Origin: Apoderus coryli
Taxonomy: Eukaryota > Arthropoda > Insecta > Coleoptera > Attelabidae
DNA length: 64,000 bases
Direction: 5' to 3'
Assembly (NCBI GenBank): GCA_911728435.2
Contig: OU452216.1
Location: 923,981 to 987,980, forward strand
Position numbers and translations under genes: made by a program. Positions 1 to 11,372 of this stretch are shown here, piece after piece (position 1 is the stretch's first letter; the number at the start of each line of letters is the position of its first letter). Under the pieces are notes generated by a model, which ran no database searches, was not told where the DNA came from, and saw only the letters and a list, made by a program, of their open reading frames with translations.

Positions 1-2040
1 GCCCCGAAACGTTGACCAGACAAACACGCCACTTCAACAGGCAATGCGTTGTACAATCGTGAGATACTGTAACTAAACGACCTCTCAAATAATGCAGTGC
101 TATGTAGTGGCGGAGTAATAACGTGACTATTGCGAGTATATATAGAATGACCACGACCTCCATACTCAATTTTATTGAATAAGTATAGAGGAGTCTTCGA
201 ATGCACAATTTTATTGTACAAAACAAGTAGATGTAGAAGTCTCCTCTGTTCCATTCTCATCCATCTCAGTTCAATAATCTTAGCGCTCACTCCACGATCC
301 CTCGCTCGAATGCCAGTTATTAAACGCACACAAGAATTCTGCATGAGCTGAATCCTATGCTCATCGGCACCAAGTAGGCAGGGCCCATAAACGACATCGC
401 CAAAATTAAAGTGTGATAGAACCAGACTATCACAAAGCATTTTCCGGGTGGACTGGTTCAATAAAAGTCGTTGACTGTATATCATCTTCAGGTTGCAGAA
501 CGCTTTTTTGATGCAGGCACCTACATGTTCCCTAAACCGCAAATCAGCGTCAATTAATATTCCCAAGCTTTTAACAGTTTGACATTTCAAATCAACACCA
601 TCCAGATTAAGTTTCAGCACGGTGGAAGCAGCAATTCTGGCCTGATGCGTTCCCAATAGCAACAGCTGTGTCTTGTCTGGATTTATAGTAAGGCAGTGAT
701 TCTTAGATAGTTCCACAAGACTCCGCAAATCGTAATTCACATGCTCACAACTTTGAGCAATATCCGTCGGCCTAAAGGACATATATACTTGAGTATCGTC
801 AGCATATAAATGAGCTGAGCAATATCTCAATCTCTTTACGAATTGTGAAGTATACAAGGAGAACAGCATTGGCCCAAGAATCGAACCCTGAGGCACACCA
901 CACTTTAATCTCCTGCTCTGCGAGACCTTGCCATCCAAAACCACAGCCTGATATCTATCATGAAGATAGGAACCAAGCAATGCCAAAGCAGACTCTCCAA
1001 AGCCAAGATAATACATTATCGCCAACATTAAATCGTGATCGACCCGATCAAATGCTTTAGAAAAATCCAACAGTACCAAGGCTGTTAGCCGACCATGATC
1101 AGCCGCAAGCAGAGCATCATCCAACACCTTTAACAATGCCGTTGAACAACTGTGTCCCTTACGAAAACCTGACTGGACTTCCGGGAGCAAGCCATTCTCA
1201 TCAATGTATTTCCTCATTTGATCGTGCAAAATTCTCTCATATACCTTGGAGATAGCAGGAAGTATACTAATAGGTCTTAGATCCTTCAAAGCCGACGGAT
1301 TCCTGCACTTAGGGATAGGAATAACATTCGCTCGCCTCCAACTCGATGGAAAGTTCTTCGTTTCTATAGAGAAATTGACCAGATGTAGTATGATGGGAAC
1401 AATAAAAGGACAGGAACGCACAAGCATGTCGGCATTAATTTTATCATGTCCAATAGCATTAGACTTAATCTTGAGCAAAGCATTAAGTACGTCTTCAAAA
1501 GTCGCCAGTCTGAACTCGAAACTAATGTCAGAATCAAATCTATTCGATAAATAAAAAGCAAGTGTTTCGCGATCAGGGGAACTATTAGATATATCAAGGA
1601 AAAAGTCATTTATGTTATCTACATTACCCAAGGTAGATGGAATAGTTGTTTTGTCCCTGCTGTATATATCCAACTCCCTCAACAGTTTCCAATTTTGGCT
1701 GGAGCTATTTCGACGAATACTACTCTCCAAATATCGCCTCTTTGCACTACTTACTTCACATGACACCAAGTTCCTTATTCTTTTGTACGCATCCCAATCC
1801 GCAACAGAACGACTTCTTCTATATTTAGCTAACGCTTTTTCCCTTTGCCTTTGCAAATCCTTAATATTTTGTGAAAGCCAAGGAGCCTTCTTCTTGGAGA
1901 TTCTTACAGTTTTTAAGGGAGCATACCGATCGAAAACTTCTAAGAGGTACTGATTGAATAATGCAACCTTCATGTCTATGTTATTTATATAAAAAATATT
2001 ATGGAAAGGCATATTCATTAAATCATTGTAAAAAAGATAC
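1..2040 (-). pseudogene. LINE reverse transcriptase (ORF2 C-terminal part, runs off left edge)
   Basis: Translating the minus strand from about 2040 down to 1 gives one open frame with all core features of a non-LTR reverse transcriptase. These are LLDFSKAFDRVDHD (about 1030-1075), the GVPQGSILGP block (about 870-905) and the catalytic YADDTQVY (about 790-812), followed by thumb and C-terminal sequence ending in SRLYNALPVEVACL near base 20. I saw no in-frame stop where I translated it. It belongs with the endonuclease at 2023-2541 but sits in a different frame, because a 13-bp tandem duplication at 2041-2066 separates them. The clade looks Jockey/CR1-like from the endonuclease and the PHD-bearing ORF1; I cannot settle it. 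The protein is cut by the window edge. RT identity is very secure, exact clade is not. Confidence 0.93.
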
Positions 2041-2541
2041 TGGTGGAGAAAACTGGTGGAGAAAACGTCGGGAGTAGCCACAGTGCATGTCTAAAACATT
2101 AATGTTAAAATCCCCCATAGATATTAACTGATTACAGTCAACTAGACCTCTACAAATATTTCCTTCAAATTCAGAAAAAAACTCCCCCATCCCCGTTGAG
2201 CCTGGAGGTCGGTATAACAAACACAAAATATTTTTAACCATACCGAATTTAAATTTAATCCAAATTTGTTCAGCATGGTCATTATCAAAATTCAAAACTT
2301 GAGTAAAATTGATAGACTTCCTTACGTACAGCAATACTCCACCACCTCGACAGCGACCACGGTCGTGTCGTACAAAATTGTAGCCATTAATAATCAGATA
2401 GTCATCCAATGTGCGTTCGTCTAGCCAAGTCTCAGAGAGCCCAATAATGTCGAAACTATTATCTAAAACATAAGACTTAAATTGTTCAAACTTAGGCAAT
2501 AATGATCTGATGTTTAAATGAACAACATTAAATGCATCCAT
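2023..2541 (-). pseudogene. LINE ORF2 N-terminal apurinic-like endonuclease, frameshifted from its RT
   Basis: A 172-residue frame starting ATG at 2541. It shows the endonuclease/exonuclease/phosphatase fold of LINE ORF2: LNIRSLLPKFEQFK near the N-terminus, the metal-binding Glu in LSETWLDE, RGGGVLLYVRK, LLYRPPGS, and the catalytic GDFNINV near residue 145. Its function in an active element is to nick target DNA for target-primed reverse transcription. The frame ends early at 2023 after a 13-base unit (2041-2053) is repeated at 2054-2066; without the repeat the frame would run into the RT. It lies 126 bp downstream of the ORF1 stop, the usual two-ORF layout. The element is therefore recent in sequence but inactive as written, unless the duplication is an assembly error. 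Confidence 0.93.
2041..2066. repeat. 13-bp tandem duplication breaking LINE ORF2
   Basis: The 13-mer TGGTGGAGAAAAC occurs twice in a row (2041-2053, 2054-2066). Thirteen is not a multiple of three, so it shifts the frame between the endonuclease and RT. Confidence 0.95.
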
Positions 2542-2667
2542 TGTGAAACTATAAGTCTAAAACTAAACTTTAATTTGTCAAAACTTAAATATAGTTAAAT
2601 ATGTAAATAAACAATATTACATGAACCAAGAAGCAATACATATTCAATAAAACTAAAAGGACACAAA

Positions 2668-3780
2668 TTATTCACTAACATCACCCTTCAGAACTTCTAT
2701 CTGCTCAAGGCTTTCCAGTCTAGCTATTCTTGCCGTTTCATTTTTCCGACAGAAAATATGGCCATCTTTATACCAAACGTACTTGTATCCGGACTCCCTC
2801 AGCTGACGCGCTCTGTAAAACAAATCCCTTGATTCCTTAGACATATCTTCATTAATATAAATTCTTCGCCCTGGTCCAGGCAATTGCAACTCTACTGAGT
2901 TCAAATCACCTATTCGCCTACGTTTTTCCATAACACTACTCTTTGCTTTGCTATCACCAAATGTTACAAGTAAAGGCCTAGTACCCGAACGACCAGGAAG
3001 CTTTTTAACAATTAGCTTACTCTGCTCAGATGTTGGTACACCCAAACCGCTGAGGAGTTTTGTCACTTCCTCCTTTTCCGAAGAACCTTCCTGATGCAAT
3101 CCTCTAATGATTATGTTATTACTTCTCCTCTCAACGTCCTTCTGATTAGATATTACCTTTTGGATAGCGTTCACTTCAGTTTGCAAGGCATTTACACTTC
3201 TCTTCAATTGTTCGTTTTCTTTCTTTAATGATTTATTCTCCACCAAAATCTGCTTTAAGGTACTACGTATTTCCTCCACCCCACGGTTGTGAAAATCAAG
3301 CGATTCCTCAAAGCTTTCAAACTTTTTAGAAAGACGTCCAATTACCTCCTGCAGATTGTTGATTGCAGCAAGTTGAGTCTCCTGCGGAACACCACATGAG
3401 CCACACTGGTCGACACGAGCAGCGACAGGAGTCTTGTCCTTGGGAAACAAGAGGGCAGATCTCCTTCTATTTCTGCTAGGAGAAGGATCCCGTATGTCAG
3501 TTCTGTACATCAAAGAAGGTTCGTCATCATCCTCAGATAGCTGGCAATTAGCAGATGATCCTCCTTTCACTTGACATTGTTTACATATCCAGGACACATC
3601 ATGCTTTTTAGGTCCAGTTACATCCTCCTTTTTATATCCTGCACATGTCAAGTGTACCCATAACTGACAAGCACCAGCACACTGTATACGAAAATTGGTC
3701 TTACCCAATTTCTGGCCACATAACTTGCAGGACATAATATTTTGTAGCAACTCACTAAGTCCCAAATATAAATCAATCAA
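2668..3780 (-). CDS. LINE ORF1: PHD-finger, coiled coil and FP25K/L1-ORF1-like nucleic-acid-binding domain
   Basis: A 370-residue intact frame. A Cys-rich PHD-type finger opens the protein (CKLCG, CAGACQLWVHLTC, WICKQC, residues about 18-70); the Met 15 residues in (base 3735) directly precedes it and is the more likely start. Residues about 135-215 are a heptad-rich coiled coil for oligomerisation. The C-terminal third (RRSNNIIIRGL, LLVTFGDSKAKSSVM, RRIYINEDMSKESRDLFYRARQLR) matches the baculovirus-FP/L1-ORF1-like RNA-binding fold common in insect LINE ORF1s. It would package the element RNA. The ORF is intact while its partner ORF2 is frameshifted. Identity is by motif recognition; a search of LINE ORF1 families would settle the clade. 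Confidence 0.9.
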   Translation of the reverse strand: MIDLYLGLSELLQNIMSCKLCGQKLGKTNFRIQCAGACQLWVHLTCAGYKKEDVTGPKKHDVSWICKQCQVKGGSSANCQLSEDDDEPSLMYRTDIRDPSPSRNRRRSALLFPKDKTPVAARVDQCGSCGVPQETQLAAINNLQEVIGRLSKKFESFEESLDFHNRGVEEIRSTLKQILVENKSLKKENEQLKRSVNALQTEVNAIQKVISNQKDVERRSNNIIIRGLHQEGSSEKEEVTKLLSGLGVPTSEQSKLIVKKLPGRSGTRPLLVTFGDSKAKSSVMEKRRRIGDLNSVELQLPGPGRRIYINEDMSKESRDLFYRARQLRESGYKYVWYKDGHIFCRKNETARIARLESLEQIEVLKGDVSE

Positions 3781-4059
3781 TGCAAAGCCGATTTATTGTA
3801 AAAACGGAATATACAAAAAAAATGTAGTACCTACAGATACAGAATGATATGGGAATTTAACAGTTTATACACTAATTAAAAGTACAAAATCAACAGGTTA
3901 CTTAACACATTTGAGTAAATAAAGATACGCAAAATCAAGTCCACAACTACATCTCAAAACTCGCGCAAACCACAGATCAAAATACAAATATGCGACCGAA
4001 AAAAATCATATTAAACACGAGCGCGAGTTTCACGTGCCTATACTTATAAAGGCCCATGG
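3781..4059. other. Probable 5' untranslated region of the antisense LINE
   Basis: No coding signal. It lies immediately 5' (on the minus strand) of LINE ORF1, so the element's 5' UTR or promoter should be here, but I cannot place its 5' end. It includes GC-richer sequence around 4010-4030. Confidence 0.4.
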
Positions 4060-4495
4060 AATTTGAGAGAGTTTCTCTTACCCCGGCAGCATTTTCGCGG
4101 CGAACACAAGTATCGATGATAACCTGAAACAACTAGCACTGAGGCGATTGTCAGGCACCAGCTGCCATGGACTGGTCACGTAATCCGCATGCCAACGGAA
4201 CGCCTTCCGAAGAGAATACTTTATTCACAGCTTAAGGTCGGCTCATGAAATCAGGAAGGACACCAAAAGAGGTACAAGGATGGCTTAGATGTGAAGAACA
4301 ACTGGGAGCAGATCGCGAACGATCGACCGATATGGACGCATACCATTTACGAGGACCATAAAGTTTTTGAAGAGCAGCGCGACGACATGTGGATGCGAGG
4401 AGAGAGCATCCAAACGCATCTGTGGTACATCGCACCTGCAACAGCCGGTAAACAACAGAAATCCCTGAGTTGGACTAATTCATAGTCGCTAGCGA
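4060..4495 (+). pseudogene. 3' fragment of a second LINE family, internally deleted
   Basis: Base-level similarity to the larger LINE remnant at 45,440-46,760: both carry the block giving VSLTPAAFSRR / VSYLGSILAA, then HANGTPSEENTLF / HANGTPFKENPLF, then LGADRERSTDM-type sequence near the 3' end. Relative to that copy, about 270 bases are missing at about 4128-4140, and frames are interrupted by stops (for example after ENTLFTA). This is the C-terminal end of an ORF2, downstream of the RT active site. It is old, non-functional debris. Certain as a homologue of the 45-46 kb copy; clade uncertain. Confidence 0.8.
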
Positions 4496-5423
4496 GTGAT
4501 GATGATGTCATTAGGCATCATTTTTAAAGCCAAACCAGATGGCATAATTAAAAGTTTAATTAAATGCTAAGGAAAAATAATTCTCATATGATACGTACTT
4601 TCTATGTGACACTGTGTAAATAAAAAAAAATTGGTAACAATAAATCTGAAATATTCATCAAATTATACATGTCGGTTCAAAAGTTAGAATCGAAGATGTA
4701 AATTGTTGCGTAGAACTTTGGGGGTAAATATTCGTTAGGAGAAATTTGGTTTAGGTAGATCACAAACTATACTTATTAGGAGCTCCCCAATCCGCTTCCA
4801 GATTTATGTACAAACTTCACCGGACAGCCTATATAAATATTAGTACCTACTAATCTTATACATACACTTGTATACATGGTTTAATGTTGTGCAGTTGCTT
4901 CTCAATGAATTCGATGGTTTGATCGGTTCGTAAATTATCCAACTTATTTCGACTAATTTCGCTCTCCAGCCATTTACAGGAACTTTTCAAACCTAGAAAT
5001 ATGTAAATACATTATTTTATTATATCCTACAAGACTGTAATATATTATAGATCTGAAACATGTTTCAGTCTTGACGATTTCAGCATTTCTATAAATAAAG
5101 CCTAACATTTCTACATGCCTTCTGGACCACATTTTCTATATGATTCCCAAATGTCATATTTTTATCGCTAAGCTTTGACAAGACATTCTCCTTCGACATT
5201 GTACTTAATATTGGGACTAAGTCGATTGATATAGCAGGAGTACAATAAGTTTTAAGAGGGAGTTTATGTTAACACAATCTAAGACTGAAGATAGTATTTT
5301 ACTAATTTTAAGCTCGTCAGCATTCATTATGCAGTCAGCATGAATACAATTGTCTCCAATGCCATAAATTAAGTGATCAGATAATAAAAAATTGATTTAA
5401 GAAAAATCGATTAACCATCATGA
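4496..5423. other. AT-rich non-coding sequence
   Basis: Frames are short and stop-filled. I see no gene, tRNA or long repeat here. Confidence 0.5.
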
Positions 5424-5425
5424 TA

Positions 5426-6209
5426 TACAGGGTGTACGGAATGACGTGTACAACGGAATAGCACACATTCCTTGGCCGAAAATATTATGATTTAGGTCAA
5501 GTTATCTATATACAAAATTGCTTCGTTTCTGCCCTAGAGGGCTTTAAAAGTGAATATTTGATAGATTTTATTCATTTTTTAGATACACGTTTGCACCAAT
5601 AAACTACAGTTTTTTATTGAAGAAACTCCAACTTCTAGAATTACAGGGTGTTTAAAAGCTTAGTCACAATAACTTATCTACCCATATTTTTTGTAACCCT
5701 CGTATAATCAATACCAGTTTTGTTTTGTGAATAGTTCTTTTTATTTAGAAACTATTTACTTTTTTACAAAATTTTAGTTTGTCAAACAGTTTAGAAATAA
5801 AAAAATATTTTCTAAGTCGCTACAAGCCTGAATCAGTACAATACTATAAATACGTAGTTAAAATTGACAATGACTTAGAGATAAACCGTAAAAACAAAAA
5901 GACGAAATTCTAAACGCAAATCAGGTTAAATGAAATTATAATAATAACCATCTTTTAATAAATACTTTGTGCTAAGTTACAATAATTATTAAGTATGCTG
6001 ATTCAGGCATGCATGTAGGGATTTAGAAATTATTTTGTTACCTCTAAACTGTTAGACAAACTAAAATTTTGTAAGAGAGTAAATAAATATTCACTTTTAA
6101 AGCCCAAACCACGCAATTTTATATATAGATAGGTTGACCTAAATCATCATATTTTCGGCCAAAGAATTTGTGCTATTCCGTTGTACACGTCATTTCCAGA
6201 CACCCTGTA
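5426..6209. mobile_element. Palindromic MITE with TACAGGGTGT ends and TA target duplication
   Basis: Begins TACAGGGTGT and ends ACACCCTGTA, flanked on both sides by TA (5424-5425, 6210-6211). The similarity continues inwards for roughly 400 bases per arm: the AACGGAATAGCAC and TTCGGCC blocks on the left reappear inverted on the right, as do TTTTAAAGC and ATTTTAGTTTGTC. The whole element can therefore fold back on itself. No coding capacity. TA duplication and termini fit a Tc1/mariner-mobilised non-autonomous element. Confidence 0.88.
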
Positions 6210-6719
6210 TAAAAAGAAAAATTGAATAGCATAATAATGTTAGTTTTTGATTTTATTTAAATAGAGGTGACCTCAATGGAAATTTCTGGAACATTAAATT
6301 TATAAGTTTCTCTTTTTGCAACTGATGATGAAGCTGGTTTAAGTTCCGAAAATTGTTTGGATACTGATTATAAATTTCTATTAATTAACTCCACAGTATG
6401 GACAATTTTTAAAAATTATCATTAATTAATTGATGATTTATCACTCACTGATGCACGACCATGAAGAAATTCTGGAAACTACTTATACATTAATTTTCTC
6501 TAGGGGTGATTCATTACCACCCTGTATATCTAATTCTAATACAAAACACGTACACGATCGTCAATTTAATTTGGGTCCTAGAAATTTACTAAATGAATTT
6601 TTATTTGGTTATACTTTTATCTACAACTGTCACATGGCTGCAATTGAACAAACTAATATCTCTTAAATACAACATTCTACAGGGTATTTTGAATGTGATT
6701 TTATTTTTGTTAGATGCGT

Positions 6720-7600
6720 ATAGAGATTTTATTGATAGTAAAAATAAACTGTTCCCTTCGAGAGACGAATAGCTCTCAATATTTAAGGCTGTTTGATCAG
6801 ACTCCAAATATAGGTATAAGGCATTCATGATTGTGCACTTATTTCTTAATCGATTTGAAAAATTCTTTTTGGATCATAGAGAGAACACTTTAACAGAGGT
6901 TTATATAGCAATAAAAATAAAATTTCTTAAAAATTTATTTTGAAGTCAATATAAATTGCTAAGAAAAAGTGTAAAAGTAATATTTATGTCAGTTACCTTT
7001 TCGGTAATGCTCTTGGTGACAAGCTATATATTTCCAAATAAAATATGTTATTTATTGTAGAAGCAACTATTTCTTGCCTATGGGACATATATTTTTTGGC
7101 GTGCATTTTGAATACCAAATCAACTACATAAAAAAAAAGATTTTTACAGTCTAATTTTTTGACCATTTTCTACTATTTATGAACGCCTATGTGAACAAGT
7201 ATTTTCTTTATGCTGCATTTTGTAGGTTATCCTATATCAAAACTATATATAATTACTTAGCCAATTTTTAGTTTTAGAAAATTTTTTTTTTCATTTTTGA
7301 CCCCTTTTTACACTATTTGTGAATACCTATGTGAACCAATTCTGCTATGTGATAGTTTTTAGGTTATTTTCTATCACAACTATAAAATTATTCCATATTT
7401 CCAATAATATATAAGAATTATGTTTTTAATTTGATTCCAAGTCAATATTTCTACTCAGTTTAGGAATTATATTTTTTTTAAAGTTTTTAACCCTTTTTAT
7501 ACTGTTTCGAATGCCAATGTGATGTACCTAATTTTTTTATGGTACATATTCTATGTTATACCTACTCTATTAAACCAATAACAAATTATTCAATATTTTG
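6720..7600. repeat. Short tandem-unit repeat family (GAACGCCTATGTGAAC units), partial copy
   Basis: Contains several ~115-145-bp units, each with a T-run, an ACTATTT(A/C)GAA core, the GAACGCCTATGTGAAC signature and a GGTTAT(A/C) block (near 7180, 7325, 7510). The leading part (about 6740-6790, CGAATAGCTCTC) also matches 50,210-50,280 and, inverted, 38,060-38,095, so all belong to one repeat family. Confidence 0.75.
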
Positions 7601-7603
7601 GAT

Positions 7604-8259
7604 AATTTTTTCACAAGTGTCATATGTATTTGCTTTTTAAAGCCATCATGGCGAACTAAAATCAATTAAAGTTCAAAGTCCTATCACTATTGTAATAGAA
7701 AAATGTAAAATTGTCAATATTTTAAAAACTATAAATTTGTGGAATAGACATCCTTTCATAAACTTGCCCTTATTTTTGATGCAAAAAATAAAAAATATCT
7801 AAAAATTGGGGGTTGCCATTTAAAAAGTTTGACAATTTGATTTGATACCCTTTTTTTCAAATACCCTGTACTTATTATTATGTATTAAAGAATAGAGATA
7901 GGCGCAGAAAGCTCTATAACTACTAGGATATCCCAACAAATTAAACTATAAAAGCATCCATATAATAAAAAATTGTAATTATTCTTTAATCTGCAAACGT
8001 GATGTTTGACATAAAATTTCAAATATTTCGAAAACTGCACATGAACTATCTTTAGAATTACAAGTAGAATCTAAAAAAATATATAATTTATTTAGGATCC
8101 TATTTAAGATAAGGAAGTTGACACCAACTTCTGGTATAACCGAAAGTACTAGATTATTGGAAACATTTTAGCCGAATTGGCGCCGTCGACCTAAGTAATA
8201 CACCAGATTTTCAGATTGTTCCACAGGGTAGTTTCTCCGTAATCGATCGAAACCCGGTA
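7604..8259. mobile_element. Truncated copy of the TACCGGGTG-ended MITE
   Basis: Sequence from about 7604 (AAGTGTCATATG..., AAAGCCATCATGGC) to the terminal ACCCGGTA at 8252-8259 matches the long form at 55,511-56,705, including CATCCTTTCATAAACTTGCC and the CAGATTTTCAGATTGTTCC block. The other terminus is missing, so this is a broken copy. Confidence 0.78.
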
Positions 8260-8260
8260 T

Positions 8261-8627
8261 ATGACTCAAAAAAAAAATTTAGGATATTTTTCCAGCTTTA
8301 ATATGTTTTCAAGCATTAAACAAAAAAATCTTGGTGTTAATGGGCACATAAATCAATCGCTAGAAATGTATGGTAGGTATTTTCAAGTAATAGGAGCGCC
8401 AAATTCCCTAACGGGACACCTAAAGTTATTCGGGCTAGTCCGTCCCCAAAAAATTATAATTATTTAATTTCTGCGGCTCATGTAATTTTAATTTTTATGG
8501 ATAATAGTCCTCGTTATATACTTCTTAAAGAATATACTAGTAATTATGAATATAATAATTATTATGTTTATGCGTATGTAGTAGGTATATACCAGACCTT
8601 AAATACAATTTAAAACAGAAAATATAC
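8261..8627. other. No recognisable feature
   Basis: A 68-codon frame begins at 8261 but has no recognisable motif and overlaps the end of a MITE. I treat the stretch as non-coding. Confidence 0.4.
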
Positions 8628-9310
8628 TTTTTTCGCCTGCCTGCACTTAAACAGAGTTTTACCGCCCGCATATGCGGGCGGTAAATGACCAGTTAGCGCC
8701 CGCTCATTATAATTTTTTTTCATAGATGGCGCTGCTGTAAGATTTCCAATAATAACGTTAACATCAGTAGTTTTCACTCACTTAACTTAATGTGCATTCC
8801 ATCTAGAGGATAAGTTGACAATTAATTGAGAAAGTTCACTTAGGTAGTCGTCTGCCATTCCATTATTAATTAGTAATCACTTTTTGATTATTATTGTAGT
8901 ACCTAAATATACCTAAGATTCTAAAATCAAATTTCTATAGCGTACACGCTCGGATAATAATTTGACAGTTTCTCTCTACAGTTAAAATACTCAACACTGA
9001 CATGTGAGCCTGTCACAAAAGTTTATCTGATCTGAGTTTGTCAAAGGATAGGCCTATTATTATGTACGTCAAAAAATACTCCCATTAATTACTGTCAAAA
9101 ACTGTCAGTTCATAACAGTAATAATTAATTATTAAAATAAAGTTCTTTTGATTTAATATTGTAGTATGAAGAGGCAGGCGAAAAACAGTTGTAAGCACCA
9201 CTGGCGGTAAAGCCGCTGCAGCCCTTCGCTGTATAGCTGCCCTCGCTCGCTTCGCTCACTCGTGCGTCTATACAGCGGCGGGCTGCAACGAATGCTTTAC
9301 CGCCCTTTAT
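8628..9310. mobile_element. Candidate element with GC-rich hairpins and CGCCTGCCT / AGGCAGGCG inverted ends
   Basis: TTTTCGCCTGCCT near 8628-8641 recurs inverted as AGGCAGGCGAAAA at 9172-9184. Just inside the left end is a perfect 28-bp palindrome (8658-8685, centre CAT|ATG, arms CCGCCCGCA / TGCGGGCGG). Just outside the right end is a ~100-bp hairpin (9203-9304) whose stem also opens with GGCGGTAAAGC. The GC-rich pieces stand out sharply from the AT-rich surroundings. No transposase frame is visible. It might be a small non-autonomous transposon; the family is not recognised. Confidence 0.5.
9203..9304. repeat. ~100-nt GC-rich imperfect hairpin
   Basis: GGCGGTAAAGC pairs with GCTTTACCGCC, and GCTGCAGCCC..CGCTGTATA pairs with TATACAGCG.GGGCTGCA. 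The loop itself contains CTCGCTCGCTTCGCTCACT, a second small hairpin. Confidence 0.85.
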
Positions 9311-10290
9311 ACTTAATATACTATAGAACTTTCCTACATCCACAACGAAAATAATGTCAAAGATGTTGGAAAACTAACATCACAATTCGATGAACAATTA
9401 ATAACATATTATGCGGAATATATAATAATGTAGGTACCATGGTATGATATGTAACTATGTGAATGTTTACCTTACTTCTACCAAAGATAAATACATATTT
9501 TGTCTTTGCTTCTACTATGATGGGTATCATGTCGAGTGTTACATTTATTATGTTATTATTACTATCCACCACTATACAGATACACCACCTAATTTAAGTC
9601 GCAATAAATTCTTAAAGATACACCTACCTACCTACCTACCTCCTACCTTACGTTCCCACAACATACGCTTTGGTAGAATGGCGTTGTATAATAGTCTATT
9701 TTACAGCAACACAAAATATATAAACCTAGGTACTTGCATATAAGTATTATTATTCAAACCTACCTTGAATTTTTCCCGTATGTTCGACGAGACTTCTGTT
9801 TCGTGCATTAATTGTGTCGGTTATATTTTTTATGCAGTTGATTGAATCCATAATTAATTATTCTGATTCGATTGAACAATTCAAATTTTTTAACCAGTCA
9901 CTATCAGCTGATGCTGATTATTTCTATTACAAATTACGAGTGTTTAGTGTTTGTGTTTACTTATTTACTGTGCTTGAGACTGCTCTGAGAAATTCCCGAA
10001 AGAAGGCTCACCCTTAATAATTATTATCACCTCACAACTACTGACTGCTGTGAACTTAGCTACCACGCCACGCCAGCGCCTCTCTGTGGAAATAAGGAAC
10101 ATGGCCAGTTTGCACCATACTGCTTTTTTAATATTGAATTTATTACAAATGATTTTTATTTACTAAATTATATGTGCCGCGTCCACCCCTTAATTTGTTT
10201 CTATTATTGTTTTTTTTTGTTACTTATTATAAGTTCGGTCGTTCTTATTGTTATTATTATTTTCCGCAATTCAAGGCACATTAATGTTCA
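9311..10290. other. AT-rich spacer, no gene seen
   Basis: Contains only short frames without motifs and a small CTAC microsatellite at about 9621-9649. Confidence 0.4.
9621..9649. repeat. CTAC-type tetranucleotide microsatellite
   Basis: About five CTAC units in a row, with a CTCC interruption. Confidence 0.9.
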
Positions 10291-10299
10291 TAATAATAT

Positions 10300-11372
10300 C
10301 TTTCATTTGTTTGCGATAATATAACAAGTGAACTCTCTTTTAGTGATAAATTGACAGATGCGGTGTTGCCACTTCTATACGTAGCTGATACCAACTTTGA
10401 AATTTCAAATAGAACACCCTGTATTTTATTATTTTTTTGAATAGTGCTCATAATTCTGTGTATATTTGATATAATAAGGTATATTTTTATCTGTTACCGT
10501 TTTAACGATTTTAATTATTTTGTGATTTTTATGCTAAACCCGTGTATAATTTAAAAATATATATTTTTGTACCGGGTCAAGCCAAGCGACTGATATTTTC
10601 AAAAACGTTTCTCAAGACATTAGAGTTGCGTAATTGATAACACTTGATAGCCTATAATTATATAGGGCATTCAAAAAAATTGCACATTTTAAATACAAAA
10701 AAATCGATTTTTTTCAAAAGGAACACCCTGTACTTTTTTTTATCTCAATGGATTGACAATTAAACTCCCTATAAAAAGATATAACAATGAATAATTATTT
10801 TGATTATGTCAATATTTTGACATATTAGGTGGCATGGCCTACTGGTAAATTGAGTTATATTTAAAGAGATAGGTATAGGCATATTATGTTATATCTTTTT
10901 ATAGGGAATTTAACAGTCAATCGATTGAGATAAAAAAATACAGCGTGTTCCATTTGAAAAAAATCGATTTTGTTGTATTTTTTGTATTAAAAATGTTGCA
11001 ATGTTGTGAACACCCTGTATAATTATAGGCTATCAAGTGTTATCAATTACGCAACTCTACTGCCTTGAGAAACGTTTTTGAAAATAACAGTCGCTTGGCT
11101 TGACCCAGAACAAAAATATTGATTTTTAAATTATACCCCGTTTTAGCATAAAAACACAAAATAATTAAAATCTCAAAATCGGTAACAGATAAAGATATAC
11201 CTTATTATACCAAATATACTAAGATTTATGAGCAGTATTCAAAAATATAATAAAGTACAGGGTGTTCCATTTCAAAGTTGGTATCAGCTACGTAAAAAGC
11301 GGCAACACCGCATCTGTCAATTTATGAATAAAAGAGAGTTCACATTGTTATATTATCGCAGACAAAATTTCA
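10300..11372. mobile_element. ~1.07-kb palindromic (foldback) element
   Basis: The two halves are inverted copies about a centre near 10,836. GTGAACTCTCTTTT at 10,329-10,342 returns as AAAAGAGAGTTCAC at 11,330-11,343. GATGCGGTGTTGCCAC, TCAAGCCAAGCGACTG, AGAGTTGCGTAATTGATAAC and CCTATAAAAAGATATAAC all have inverted partners. Several ACACCCTGTA boxes sit inside both arms, suggesting nested MITE ends. No coding capacity. Its right end coincides with the left edge of the 2.7-kb duplicated segment. Confidence 0.88.

Noticed and set aside
845..1953. Plus-strand frames at 845, 1246, 1612 and 1646
   Set aside because: They are antisense shadows of the LINE reverse transcriptase on the minus strand.
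9814..10017. 67-codon frame
   Set aside because: No motif, no splice context and AT-driven composition.
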